Shown piece after piece: positions 1-8,011 of a stretch of DNA of 64,000 nucleotides. Both the position numbers and the translations under genes were made by a program. Under the pieces are notes generated by a model, which made no database searches, was not told the DNA's origin, and saw only the letters and a program-made list of their open reading frames with translations. Position 1 is the first letter of the stretch; the number at the start of each line of letters is the position of its first letter. The DNA is from Stenotrophomonas sp. ASS1 (GTDB lineage: Bacteria; Pseudomonadota; Gammaproteobacteria; Xanthomonadales; Xanthomonadaceae): contig NZ_CP031167.1 in NCBI RefSeq assembly GCF_004346925.1, forward strand, positions 3,306,001 through 3,370,000. Reading direction: 5' to 3'.

Positions 1-663
1 ATCCTGTTCGAAGCGCTGTTCATCCTCACCGCGGTGGACGCCGGTACCCGTGCGGGCCGCTTCATGCTGCAGGACCTGCTGGGCAACTTCGTGCCGGCCC
101 TGAAGAAGACCGAATCGTGGACCGCCAACATCATCGGTACCGCCGGCTGCGTGGCGCTGTGGGGCTACCTGCTCTACACCGGCGTGGTCGATCCGTTCGG
201 CGGCATCCAGACGCTGTGGCCGCTGTTCGGCATCTCCAACCAGATGCTGGCCGGCATCGCATTGATGCTGGGCACGGTGGTGCTGTTCAAGATGAAGCGT
301 GACCGCTATGCGTGGGTCACCGCGGTTCCGGCCATATGGCTGCTGATCTGCACCACCTACGCCGGCTTCATCAAGATCTTCGACAGCAACCCGGCACAGG
401 GCTTCCTGGCCCAGGCGCACAAATTCCAGGCCGCGCTCGCCAGCGACACGATCACCGCACCGGCCAAGTCGGTGGCGCAGATGAAGCAGATCGTGGTCAA
501 CGCCTACGTCAACACCGGCCTGACCGCGCTGTTCCTGCTGGTGGTGGGCGCGGTGCTGGTGTATTCGATCAAGACCATCCTGGCGGCCCGCCGCAACCCG
601 CAGCGTACCGACCGCGAGACCCCGTACGTGGCGCTGAAGCCGCATGAAATGGTGGATCTGTGA
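1..663 (+). CDS. cstA: Carbon starvation protein A family transporter, C-terminal part (5' end outside window)
   Basis: This is the last 220 residues of a CstA/BtsT-type inner-membrane permease, a family that imports pyruvate or peptides during carbon starvation. The frame is open from base 1, so the gene is cut by the window edge. Visible are the family's C-terminal hydrophobic segments, the stretch [19 protein letters not shown] followed by an LLGNF loop, the [13 protein letters not shown] segment typical of CstA, and a final basic cytoplasmic tail. The TGA stop overlaps the ATG of the next gene by one base (TGATG), so the two are translationally coupled. That pairing with a YbdD-type small protein is the usual CstA arrangement. 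Substrate cannot be read from the sequence. Confidence 0.93.
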   Translation: MLFEALFILTAVDAGTRAGRFMLQDLLGNFVPALKKTESWTANIIGTAGCVALWGYLLYTGVVDPFGGIQTLWPLFGISNQMLAGIALMLGTVVLFKMKRDRYAWVTAVPAIWLLICTTYAGFIKIFDSNPAQGFLAQAHKFQAALASDTITAPAKSVAQMKQIVVNAYVNTGLTALFLLVVGAVLVYSIKTILAARRNPQRTDRETPYVALKPHEMVDL

Positions 664-887
664 TGGGTACCCAACTGGTTCCCGCCGGCCAGTACCAGGC
701 GCACCGCCGCATCTGGCGGCGCCTGGTGCAGACCGCACGACTGTGCTGTGGCATTCCTGATTACGACAACTACGTCCGGCACATGCTGGAAAAGCATCCG
801 GACCAGGAGCCGATGGACTACAAGACGTTCTTCCGCGAGCGCCAGGAAGCACGTTATGGCGGACGCAACGGTGGCCGCTGCTGTTGA
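663..887 (+). CDS. ybdD: YbdD/YjiX family small protein (DUF466), partner of CstA
   Basis: A 74-residue protein starting at the ATG that overlaps the cstA stop by one base. A GTG one codon earlier is also possible, but the coupled ATG is the natural choice. It matches the YbdD/YjiX (DUF466) family in length and in the motif [19 protein letters not shown], followed by [17 protein letters not shown]. It ends in Cys-Cys. Family members are always found beside CstA-type transporters and are thought to assist transport; the mechanism is not evident here. There is no signal peptide or membrane segment, so a cytoplasmic accessory role is inferred. Confidence 0.88.
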   Translation: MGTQLVPAGQYQAHRRIWRRLVQTARLCCGIPDYDNYVRHMLEKHPDQEPMDYKTFFRERQEARYGGRNGGRCC

Positions 888-920
888 GGGTCCGGTTCAA
901 CAGCGCTCGAGTGACGTTGA

Positions 921-1063
921 GTAGATCCACGCCATGCGTGGATGAAACCTGGCAGATATCGAGTTGAGTCCGGGGTCAGATCCGTTTCCTCCGGGAAACA
1001 GATCTGACCCCTTCCTTGTTCATGGATACCCATGAAATGCATCCACGCATGGCGTGTATCTAC
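921..1063. repeat. Inverted pair of SMAG elements flanking a GGGGTCAGATC hairpin
   Basis: Two SMAG-type palindromes face each other: one begins GTAGATCCACGCC at 921-943, and its near-complement ends at 1063 (1041-1063). Between them, 972-1011 forms a long hairpin with outer arms GGGGTCAGATC/GATCTGACCCC and an inner GTTTCC/GGAAAC pairing. The unit fills the gap between two convergent genes (ybdD and the DUF819 gene). It could protect or terminate transcripts arriving from both sides, although no run of T residues follows either arm. Confidence 0.8.
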
Positions 1064-1091
1064 GCAGGCATGACGCCGGGGCGGCCCGGAC

Positions 1092-2342
1092 TCAGCCGGT
1101 GGCCATCCACTTCAGGATCAGGCCGGTGACGTAGGCCAGGCCCGTGCCGGTGGCATAACCCACCGTACCCAGCAGCACGCCCACCGGCGCCAGCGTCGGA
1201 TGGAACGCCGCCGCCACCACAGGGGCCGAAGCGGCTGCGCCGATGTTGCCCTGCGAACCAATGGCGAAGAAGAACAGCGGCGCGCGCAGCAGCTTGGCCA
1301 CCACCCACAGCACCAGCACGTGCGTGGCCATCCAGATCGCGCCGAGCAGGAACAGCCACGGCCGATCCAGCAGCGACAGCAGGTTCATCTGCATGCCGAT
1401 GCAGGCGATCAGGAAGTACAGGAACACCGTGCCCAGCCGCGACGCACCGGCCGCTTCCAGCCGGCGCGCACGGGTGAAGCTCAGGCCCAGGCCCATCGCC
1501 GTGGACAGCAGGATCACCCAGACGAACTGGCTGTCCAGGCTGAACTGGCTGGCCCAGCTGACGTTGGCCTTGAACCAGCCCGACAGCGGCGCGGCGATGG
1601 CGTGGGCCAGGCCGACGCCACCCAAGGCCACGCCAACGATCACCATCAGGTCGGTCATGCTGGGAATGCGTGCGTTCTGTGCCTCGTAGGCACTGATGCG
1701 CGCCTTCATCTCGTCGATGGCACGGGTGTCGGCACCATTGCGGGTGTCGATCTGCTGTGCGCGGTTGGCCAGGAACAGCAGGATCGCCATCCACAGACTG
1801 GCACAGGCCACGTCAACCACCGCGAACTGGCCGAAGGTGGTGGCATCGGTGCCGAACACTTCGCGCATGGCGACCATGTTGGCGCCGCCACCGATCCAGC
1901 TGCCGGCCAGCGCCGCCATGCCGGCCCAGGTATCACCCGCCACGGTTTCCGGATGGATCAGCTTCATCAGCTGGAACGAAACGATGGCGCCGAGCATGAT
2001 GCCGGCGGTACCGGCACAGAACACGATCAGCAGTTTCGGGCCGAGCTTGATGACGCCTTTCAGGTCGATCGACAGGGTCAGCAGGACCAGCGCGGCCGGC
2101 AGCAGCACGTCACGCGCGACCGGGTTGTACAGCGAGGTGTTGTGGCCATCGATGACACCGGCGGTGTTGTAGACGGCGGGGATGAAATAGCACAGCAGCA
2201 GGGCCGGCACCCAGGCGAAGATCTTCTTCAGCAGCGGGGTTGGACCACTGGCGGCCCAGAAGATCAGGGCCAGGGTGGCGGCAATCAGGCCCAGTCCAAC
2301 GATGTCGTTGCTGATCAGGGCAGTAGCGGGTTCGGTCGGCAT
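1092..2342 (-). CDS. DUF819 family multi-spanning membrane protein (YjcL-like)
   Basis: A 416-residue polytopic membrane protein of the DUF819 family, whose substrate is not established. About ten or more hydrophobic segments are visible, with glycine-rich stretches such as [18 protein letters not shown] and a C-terminal [20 protein letters not shown] loop typical of the family and reminiscent of carboxylate/sodium symporters. I chose the start at 2342 ([11 protein letters not shown]) because an AGAGG Shine-Dalgarno lies six bases upstream. The frame continues a further 27 codons upstream, but through a terminator-like hairpin, so that extension is unlikely to be protein. Regulation by that leader hairpin is possible. 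Function: unassigned transporter. Confidence 0.85.
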   Translation of the reverse strand: MPTEPATALISNDIVGLGLIAATLALIFWAASGPTPLLKKIFAWVPALLLCYFIPAVYNTAGVIDGHNTSLYNPVARDVLLPAALVLLTLSIDLKGVIKLGPKLLIVFCAGTAGIMLGAIVSFQLMKLIHPETVAGDTWAGMAALAGSWIGGGANMVAMREVFGTDATTFGQFAVVDVACASLWMAILLFLANRAQQIDTRNGADTRAIDEMKARISAYEAQNARIPSMTDLMVIVGVALGGVGLAHAIAAPLSGWFKANVSWASQFSLDSQFVWVILLSTAMGLGLSFTRARRLEAAGASRLGTVFLYFLIACIGMQMNLLSLLDRPWLFLLGAIWMATHVLVLWVVAKLLRAPLFFFAIGSQGNIGAAASAPVVAAAFHPTLAPVGVLLGTVGYATGTGLAYVTGLILKWMATG

Positions 2343-2371
2343 GGGATCCTCTGTCGATCGAAAGAGCGGAG

Positions 2372-2398
2372 AAAAAAAAGCGCCGCATAAGGCGGCGC
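2372..2398 (-). terminator. Intrinsic terminator in the leader of the DUF819 gene (possible attenuator)
   Basis: On the minus strand a 7-bp GC-only stem (GCGCCGC/GCGGCGC, 5-base loop) is followed immediately by eight T residues. This is a textbook Rho-independent terminator, pointing toward the DUF819 start codon 30 bases away. No minus-strand gene lies upstream that it could terminate, because the neighbour at 2476 reads the other way. It therefore looks like a premature terminator in the 5' leader. A short frame starting at the ATG whose complement lies at 2430-2432 runs into the hairpin and might act as a leader peptide; this is speculative. Confidence 0.6.
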
Positions 2399-2475
2399 AG
2401 ATCGAGATTAACATTGTCTTCACGCCCGGTCATGCTGCAGTGCCGACACCCCCCATCCCGTCAGGGAGCCCACCC

Positions 2476-2865
2476 ATGCAGCTTGGTGCCTTTTCGGTCA
2501 GCCTCTCGGTGAAGGATCTCGCGGCCTCCCGTGCCTTCTACGAAGCCCTGGGCTTCTCGGTCACCGGCGGCGATCCGGCACAGAACTGGCTGGTGATGCG
2601 CAGCAACGGCACGGTGATCGGGCTGTTCCAGGGCATGTTCGAGGGCAACCTGCTGACCTTCAACCCCGGCTGGGACCAGCACAAGCAGGAACTGCCCCAC
2701 TTCCAGGATGTGCGTGAGCTGCAGGCAGAGCTGGATGCCAGGGGCATCGAACTGGCGGTCCGCACCGATCCTGATGGCCAGGGTAGGGGCTATCTGCAGT
2801 TGGCCGATCCCGACGGCAACGTGATCCTGATCGACCAGCACGTGGCGCGACCGAACGGGCGTTGA
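2476..2865 (+). CDS. Glyoxalase/bleomycin-resistance (VOC) fold protein
   Basis: A 129-residue single-domain VOC-superfamily protein. The start ATG at 2476 is preceded by AGGGAG. The N-terminal half shows [20 protein letters not shown], the usual first beta-alpha-beta unit, and the C-terminal half ends in [16 protein letters not shown], where the Glu of a classic metal-binding VOC site is replaced by Asp (LIDQH). The family includes glyoxalases, dioxygenases and resistance proteins, and the substrate cannot be assigned from sequence. It stands alone, with the SMAG array immediately downstream and a divergent leader upstream. Cytoplasmic; no signal peptide. Confidence 0.88.
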   Translation: MQLGAFSVSLSVKDLAASRAFYEALGFSVTGGDPAQNWLVMRSNGTVIGLFQGMFEGNLLTFNPGWDQHKQELPHFQDVRELQAELDARGIELAVRTDPDGQGRGYLQLADPDGNVILIDQHVARPNGR

Positions 2866-2880
2866 AGCGGACAGCCATTG

Positions 2881-3300
2881 CCTGGGTGGGCGTCGACCTT
2901 GGTCGACGAACGGCATGCCAACCAAGGTTGGCATCTACCAGAGCACGGCCAGCCACCGCCAGGGCATGCCAACCAGGGCTGGCATCTACCAGGACACGGA
3001 CAGCCACCGCCGGGGCATGCCAACCAGGGCTGGCACCTACCAGAACACGGACAGCCACCGCCTGGGTAGGCGTCGACCTTGGTCGACGAACGGCATGCCA
3101 ACCAAGGTTGGCATCTACCAGAGCACGGCCAGCCACCGCCGGGGCATGCCAACCAAGGTTGGCATCTACCAGGACACGGACAGCCACCGCCGAGGCATGC
3201 CAACCAGGGCTGGCACCTACCAGAACACGGACAGCCACCGCCTGGGTAGGCGTCGACCTTGGTCGACGAACGGCATGCCAACCAAGGTTGGCATCTACAC
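2881..3300. repeat. Tandem array of SMAG hairpins (180-bp unit, about 2.3 copies)
   Basis: Three successive blocks starting at 2881, 3061 and 3241 are almost identical with a period of exactly 180 bp. Each full block holds one GTCGACCTTGGTCGAC palindrome and three TGCCAACC(A/G)(A/G)GG(T/C)TGGCA palindromes, separated by spacers of the type ACACGGACAGCCACCGCC, giving about ten hairpins in 420 bp. Within each block the TGCCA hairpins form a shorter sub-repeat of about 50-60 bp. The array separates the 3' ends of two convergent genes. Open frames crossing it on both strands are repeat artefacts. Confidence 0.9.
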
Positions 3301-3311
3301 GAACGGCCGGA

Positions 3312-4598
3312 TCAGCGCGGTCGCGAGGCACTGAAATCGAGCGTGACACGTGTGCCACGCGGCTCGCAGGGCTGCAACTGCAGGGTCCATCCCAGGTGCT
3401 CGCACAGCCGCGCGATCAGATCCAGTCCGATGCCGCCGCCACGATCGGCGCGTTCGCCACGGGCCATCCGCGCATGGATCGCCGCGATCTCTTCCGGGCT
3501 CATGCCATGTCCCGGGTCCTGCAGGGTCAGCACCGCCGATGAACTCAGGCGCAATTCGATGTGGCCACGGCCACTGTTCTCGATGGCGTTGCGCAGCAGG
3601 TTGCCGATCGCTGCCTGCACCACCGCCAGCGGCGCGACGATGTCCACCGGTGCGGCCTGGATGCCGATGCTCAGGTCCTTGTCGCCCAGCAGGTGGCGAT
3701 GGTCGTCGACGATCTCCGGCAGCAGCTGGTCCAGCGCGATGCGCTCGGCACGCGCCGCCAGTCGCGCCGGATCACGCGCCAGCACCAGCAGCAGTTCGAT
3801 CAGCTGCTCCACGCTCTGTGCGGTGCGCAGTACCCGTTGCATCTGCTGGCGCGCACGCTCGGGCAGGCCCGGTTGCTCCAGCGCCAGTTCGGCGGCACCG
3901 GTCATCACCGCAATCGGCGTGCGCAATTCGTGGCTGGCGGTGCTGATGAAGACCCGCTCGCGTTCGACGAACTGCTCGTTGCGGTCCAGGTAATCGTTCA
4001 GCGCATTGGCAATGGTGTGCAGCTCTGAGCTGCCGCGCGGGTCGACCTCGATGCGCTGCCCCTGCACGCCCGGCCTGAGCGCGGCGATGTGTTGTGCCAG
4101 CAGGCTCAGCGGACGCACCATCCGCTCCATGCCGAACGAAGCCATCAGCACGGTAACGAAGATCATGATCACCCCGGCCAGCATCACCCAGCGCGTGGCG
4201 AACTGTTCCAGGTCATGGAAGTCGGAGATGTCCAGTACCAGCGCGACCCGTCCCATCGACTGGGTTTCACGCACCATCACCGCCGTCTCGCGGCCCTTGA
4301 CCATTACGCCGTCGTGCAGCCCTGGATGCAGGGTACGCAGGCTATCGGGAAGGTTGACCGCGTCGAAGCGGTACAGGCTCAGCGTGTCCGAATCCTGCCA
4401 GCGATAGTGCGGTTCGTGCTCGACATGCTCGACGATGCTGTCGAGCTCGGAGTTGAGCAGCGCGCGCCAGGCGGCATGCTCGGCGTGCTCGTGCACGTAG
4501 TTGCCGACGCTGAACACCGCGATCGACAGCAGCGCCAGATAGCCCAGCAACCACCACACCACGCGCCGGTACAACGGCCCCGGCTTACGCGCCCTCAT
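3312..4598 (-). CDS. Two-component sensor histidine kinase (ColS/PmrB-like context)
   Basis: A 428-residue inner-membrane histidine kinase. Two transmembrane helices (about residues 13-33 and 138-158) bracket a periplasmic loop of about 100 residues, unusually rich in His and Glu near its start (HEHAEHAAW, then EHVEHEPHY). A HAMP-like linker follows, then the phospho-acceptor motif STASHELRTP around residue 224, an N box (NLLRNAIENS), and G boxes DPGHGMS and GGGIGLDL. The start at 4598 has AGGA seven bases upstream and lies 14 bases inside the end of the regulator gene; ATG 4604 is an alternative. The acidic/His loop suggests sensing of a metal cation or cationic peptide. That is inference, based partly on the adjacent lipid A genes. 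Confidence 0.92.
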   Translation of the reverse strand: MRARKPGPLYRRVVWWLLGYLALLSIAVFSVGNYVHEHAEHAAWRALLNSELDSIVEHVEHEPHYRWQDSDTLSLYRFDAVNLPDSLRTLHPGLHDGVMVKGRETAVMVRETQSMGRVALVLDISDFHDLEQFATRWVMLAGVIMIFVTVLMASFGMERMVRPLSLLAQHIAALRPGVQGQRIEVDPRGSSELHTIANALNDYLDRNEQFVERERVFISTASHELRTPIAVMTGAAELALEQPGLPERARQQMQRVLRTAQSVEQLIELLLVLARDPARLAARAERIALDQLLPEIVDDHRHLLGDKDLSIGIQAAPVDIVAPLAVVQAAIGNLLRNAIENSGRGHIELRLSSSAVLTLQDPGHGMSPEEIAAIHARMARGERADRGGGIGLDLIARLCEHLGWTLQLQPCEPRGTRVTLDFSASRPR

Positions 4599-5298
4599 CA
4601 GCATTCCTGCCGGCGTCGGCACCCTCCACTACCGCCAACCGGTAACCCACGCGCGGCAGGGTGTGGATCAGCTTCTCGGCAAACGGACCGTCAACGCTGC
4701 GACGCAACTCGTAGACATGCGAACGCAGCAGGTCGCCATCCGGCGGCTCGTCACCCCACAGGGCGAACTCCAGCTGCTGTCGCGTCACCGCACCCGGGCT
4801 GGCCCGCATCAGCACTTCCAGCAGTTTGCGGCAGGCCGGGTACAGGTGCAGCACCTGGCCCTCACGCTGCGCCTCCAGCGTCGCCAGGTCCAGCACCAGG
4901 TCGCCCACCTGCAGGCGCTTGCGCGGGTTGCGGCCCTGCGCACGCAGCAGCAGCGCTTCCAGCCGCACCTCCAGCTCGGGCAGGGCGAACGGCTTGGTCA
5001 GGTAGTCGTCGGCACCGGCGCGGAAGCCGGCGATCTTGTCCGGCAGTTCATCGCGCGCGGTCAGCATGATCACCGGCACCTCCGACGCGTGTTCGGCACG
5101 CAGCCGGCGCAGCACTTCCGGTCCCTCCATGCGCGGCAGCATCCAGTCCAGGATCACCGCATCGTAGGGGTGGCTGCCGGCCAGGTGCAGGCCGGTGATG
5201 CCATCCGGGGCCACGTCCAGCACATGCCCGCGCGACTCGAAATAGTCGAACAGGTTGGCCACCAGCTGGCGGTTGTCCTCGATCACCAACAGACGCAT
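4585..5298 (-). CDS. OmpR/PhoB-type response regulator paired with the adjacent kinase
   Basis: A 237-residue regulator with an N-terminal receiver and a C-terminal winged-helix DNA-binding domain. Receiver residues are visible: acidic pair E7/D8, phospho-acceptor D51 (DAVILDWMLP), T in IMLTARDE, and K in YLTKPF. The output domain carries the RSHVYELRRSVD recognition region and ends with GYRLAVVEG. The start at 5298 (MRLLVIEDN) is set by the receiver fold; in-frame codons upstream are not part of it. It overlaps the kinase gene by 14 bp, so the two form one operon. It reads divergently from the lipid A modification genes starting near 5.4 kb, the likely regulon. Confidence 0.93.
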   Translation of the reverse strand: MRLLVIEDNRQLVANLFDYFESRGHVLDVAPDGITGLHLAGSHPYDAVILDWMLPRMEGPEVLRRLRAEHASEVPVIMLTARDELPDKIAGFRAGADDYLTKPFALPELEVRLEALLLRAQGRNPRKRLQVGDLVLDLATLEAQREGQVLHLYPACRKLLEVLMRASPGAVTRQQLEFALWGDEPPDGDLLRSHVYELRRSVDGPFAEKLIHTLPRVGYRLAVVEGADAGRNADEGA

Positions 5299-5428
5299 GC
5301 ACGAAACATCCACGGAAGTTCGTACCATGGTAGCGCCGCCCATGTCGGAATGCGGTCGTCCCGCCCCCTTCTGACGCTTTTCCCACCCCTGCCACCTCAG
5401 AATGGCCGTTTTGCTCCCGGAGCCTGCC

Positions 5429-7132
5429 GTGCCCGTAGCCCTGCCCCGCCGTTGGCGACTGCCCCTGTTGTGGCTGCTGATCATTGCTGCATTGGCAGCG
5501 GGCATCGGCCTTCGGCAGCCGCAGCCACCGGACGAGCCGCGCTTCGTGCTGGCCGCACGGACCATGGTCGAGAGCGGGCAATGGCTGCTGCCGCATCGTG
5601 GCAGCGAGCTGTATGCCGAGAAACCACCGGTGTTCATGTGGCTGCAGGCGGCCGCCTACGAGGTGGTCGGCAGCTGGCAATGGTCGTTCCTGCTGCCGTC
5701 ATTGCTGGGCGCCCTGCTGAGTCTGTGGCTGGTGTCGGATCTGGCACGGCGGCTGTGGTCGCCGCGGCATTCCATCTATGCCCTCGCGGCGCTGTTCTGC
5801 ACCCTGCAGTTCGGGCTGATGGCCAAGCGTGCGCAGATCGACATGGTGCTGGTGGGGATGACCACCGTCGCCCTGTGGGGCTTGATGCGGCACCTGTGCG
5901 AACGTCGCAACCTGCCCGCGCTGTGGCTGGCCGGTTTCGCCGCCGGTGTCGGCACGGTGACCAAGGGCGTGGGTTTCCTGCCGCTGCTGCTGGTGCTGCC
6001 CTGGTTCGGCTGGTGGCTGTACCAGCGCCGTCGCGGGCACCGTGTGGAGGGTCCGCACCCGGCAACGCTGCTGTGGTTGATCCCGGCGTTCCTGCTGGGC
6101 GTGGGCGTGTGGCTGGCGCCGCTGGGCTGGGCCCTGCTGCATACGCCCAGCGCCGAACTGCAGGCCTACGCGCACGAGCTGTTGTTCAAGCAGACCGGCA
6201 CCCGCTACGCCAATGCCTGGCACCACCGGCAGCCGGCCTGGTACTACCTGCAGGTGATCCTGACCCTGTGGCTGCCGGGCAGCCTGCTGCTGCCGATGCT
6301 GTTCAAGCCGTGGTGGCGCCGCATCCGTCGTGGCGATCGCCGCCAGTGGCTGCTGCTGGGCTGGGCCGTACTGGTACTGGTGTTCTTCAGTGCCAGCCCG
6401 GGCAAGCGCGAGGTGTACCTGCTGCCGATGCTGCCGGCGATGGCACTGGCCGTGGCGCCGCTGCTGCCCGGCCTGCTGCGCCGCGTGTGCGTGCGCCGCT
6501 ACCTGTTCGGCTACAGCGTGGTGCTGATGCTGGCCACCGGCATACTCGGCGTGATGCTGATGACCGAGCACCCATGGGCGTTGGCGCAACTGCAACGCCG
6601 CGCCATGCCCGAGACGTTGCTGCCGGTGCTCGGCGATGGCCTGCTGACCTTCGCCATTGCCCTGGCCACGCTGATCGTGTGGCTGCGGGTACGCCGTGCC
6701 GCGACGCTGGTACTGCTGACCCACGGCATGCTGTGGATGCTCTACGGCCTGGTGCTGATGCCTGCACTGGACCCCTTCGCTTCGGCGTCGGCACTCATGC
6801 GCCGCGTGGGCGCGCGAATCGGACCCGACGCCGAACTGGCGCTGGTGGCCTGGCGCGAGCAGAACCTGTTGCAGGCCGACCGGCCGGTGCGCGAGTTCGG
6901 CTTCAAGCGGCCCTGGGCCGAGCAGTGGCACGACGCCGGCCCGTGGCTGGCCGAGGCACCGGGCAAGCGCTGGCTGCTGGTGCTGGACGATGCGATGAGC
7001 CCGTGCGTGGACCCGAGCAAGGTGATCGATATCGGTATTGCCAACAGGAATCGCTGGCAACTGCTTCCCGGTACCGCGTGGGACGCGGAATGCCACGCCG
7101 AACGGGCCGGCGCGACCGCTGAAGAAGACTGA
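5429..7132 (+). CDS. ArnT/PMT-family (GT-C) glycosyltransferase, membrane
   Basis: A 567-residue polytopic protein of the dolichyl-phosphate-mannose mannosyltransferase/ArnT fold. After the first membrane segment comes PDEPRFVLAARTMVESGQWLLPH. It carries the acidic DEPR periplasmic motif and a later KPPVFMWLQAAAYEVVG segment, both characteristic of ArnT-like enzymes that move a polyprenyl-phosphate sugar onto lipid A or another envelope acceptor. About eleven membrane helices follow, then a roughly 100-residue C-terminal soluble part. I chose the GTG at 5429 because GGAG lies six bases upstream; ATG 5402 would add nine residues but has no ribosome-binding site. It faces a two-component system and precedes PAP2 and eptA-like genes. 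The sugar donor is unknown. Confidence 0.85.
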   Translation: MPVALPRRWRLPLLWLLIIAALAAGIGLRQPQPPDEPRFVLAARTMVESGQWLLPHRGSELYAEKPPVFMWLQAAAYEVVGSWQWSFLLPSLLGALLSLWLVSDLARRLWSPRHSIYALAALFCTLQFGLMAKRAQIDMVLVGMTTVALWGLMRHLCERRNLPALWLAGFAAGVGTVTKGVGFLPLLLVLPWFGWWLYQRRRGHRVEGPHPATLLWLIPAFLLGVGVWLAPLGWALLHTPSAELQAYAHELLFKQTGTRYANAWHHRQPAWYYLQVILTLWLPGSLLLPMLFKPWWRRIRRGDRRQWLLLGWAVLVLVFFSASPGKREVYLLPMLPAMALAVAPLLPGLLRRVCVRRYLFGYSVVLMLATGILGVMLMTEHPWALAQLQRRAMPETLLPVLGDGLLTFAIALATLIVWLRVRRAATLVLLTHGMLWMLYGLVLMPALDPFASASALMRRVGARIGPDAELALVAWREQNLLQADRPVREFGFKRPWAEQWHDAGPWLAEAPGKRWLLVLDDAMSPCVDPSKVIDIGIANRNRWQLLPGTAWDAECHAERAGATAEED

Positions 7133-7243
7133 ACGCTGACCCGTGCCGGGCAAGCATTAACCCGGCACGAACGAGCGTCCGACCCTTCTCCGACATCCAA
7201 GTGACGAGCATGGCCGCGGATTCCCGACCCGCCCTTTCCCAGC

Positions 7244-8011
7244 ATGCCCGTCCGTCCCCTTGATTCGGTAGCGCCGCTTGCGACATCGCCACTGGCGTCA
7301 AAATTCGCCGTAACTCACCTCTGGCTGCCTGTCGCAATCGGTCTGTCCGTGTTTACGCTGCTGATGGGTTTCGGCGGCGACCAATGGGTCGCCGATCACC
7401 TGTTCCGCCTTGAGGGTGGCCATTGGGCGCTACAGGACGCCTGGGTCACCCGCACAGTGGTGCACAAGGCCGGCAAGTGGCTGAGCACGGCTGCTGCGCT
7501 CGTGGCGATCCTGCTGTGCTTCCACCACTGGCGAAAGGGTCGCGATCGCACCCTGCGGTGGGCGCTGCTTTATGTCGTGATTGCCATGGCCCTGGGCACG
7601 GGTGTGATCTCCCTGCTGAAGTCGCTGGTGCCGATGGAATGCCCCTGGGACCTGCTGCGCTACGGTGGCCACCAGCCGTTCATCGGGCTTTTCACGGCAC
7701 GCCCCGCAGGTATGGCCGCACAGGCCTGCTTCCCGGCCGGCCACGCCAGCGCGGGCTATGCATGGTTGTCCCTGTACTTTTTCGCCTTGCTGTGGCGCCC
7801 TTCATGGCGCTGGGCCGGGTTGTGGATCGGCCTTGGCACCGGCCTGGTATTCGGCGTGAGCCAGCAACTGCGGGGCGCGCATTTCCTTTCGCATGACGTT
7901 GCTACTGCGTTGATCTGCTGGCTGCTTTCGCTGGGCCTGTATCTGATCGTCAAACGCGTCCTGGCCCGCCGTCAGCTGGACCGTCCCCACTGCCAGGAGG
8001 CAAACGCATGA
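7244..8011 (+). CDS. PAP2-family membrane phosphatase
   Basis: A 255-residue integral membrane phosphatase of the type-2 phosphatidic acid phosphatase superfamily. The three signature blocks are present in order: a K-containing first motif (KSLVPMECPWD), PAGHASAG with the catalytic His, and a third motif with Arg then His (RGAHFLSHD). Five or six hydrophobic helices are visible. Related enzymes remove phosphate from lipid A or recycle undecaprenyl pyrophosphate. The stop overlaps the start of the phosphoethanolamine transferase gene (ATGA), so the pair is coupled. The 111-bp gap before it contains an inverted repeat GTGCCGGG/CCCGGCAC at about 7142-7168. A role in generating lipid A acceptor sites is inferred from context. 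Confidence 0.88.
   Translation: MPVRPLDSVAPLATSPLASKFAVTHLWLPVAIGLSVFTLLMGFGGDQWVADHLFRLEGGHWALQDAWVTRTVVHKAGKWLSTAAALVAILLCFHHWRKGRDRTLRWALLYVVIAMALGTGVISLLKSLVPMECPWDLLRYGGHQPFIGLFTARPAGMAAQACFPAGHASAGYAWLSLYFFALLWRPSWRWAGLWIGLGTGLVFGVSQQLRGAHFLSHDVATALICWLLSLGLYLIVKRVLARRQLDRPHCQEANA

Noticed and set aside
2343-2423. A 27-codon N-terminal extension of the DUF819 protein
   Set aside because: It would be encoded by the terminator hairpin and its T-tract, while a good ribosome-binding site precedes the ATG at 2342.
2881-3300. Array of repeats as a possible CRISPR locus
   Set aside because: The repeated parts are palindromes of varied sequence in 50-60-bp and 180-bp units, and the intervals are themselves repeated, not unique spacers. 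No cas genes are present.
2660-3358. Repetitive open frames on both strands through the SMAG array
   Set aside because: The repeats (period 180 bp, divisible by three) keep frames open. The proteins would be copies of PRNGWHA-like units without ribosome sites.
4663-7122. An 819-codon plus-strand frame starting in the response-regulator gene
   Set aside because: It is antisense to the regulator and then out of frame with the ArnT-like gene; it has no hydrophobic or motif pattern of its own.
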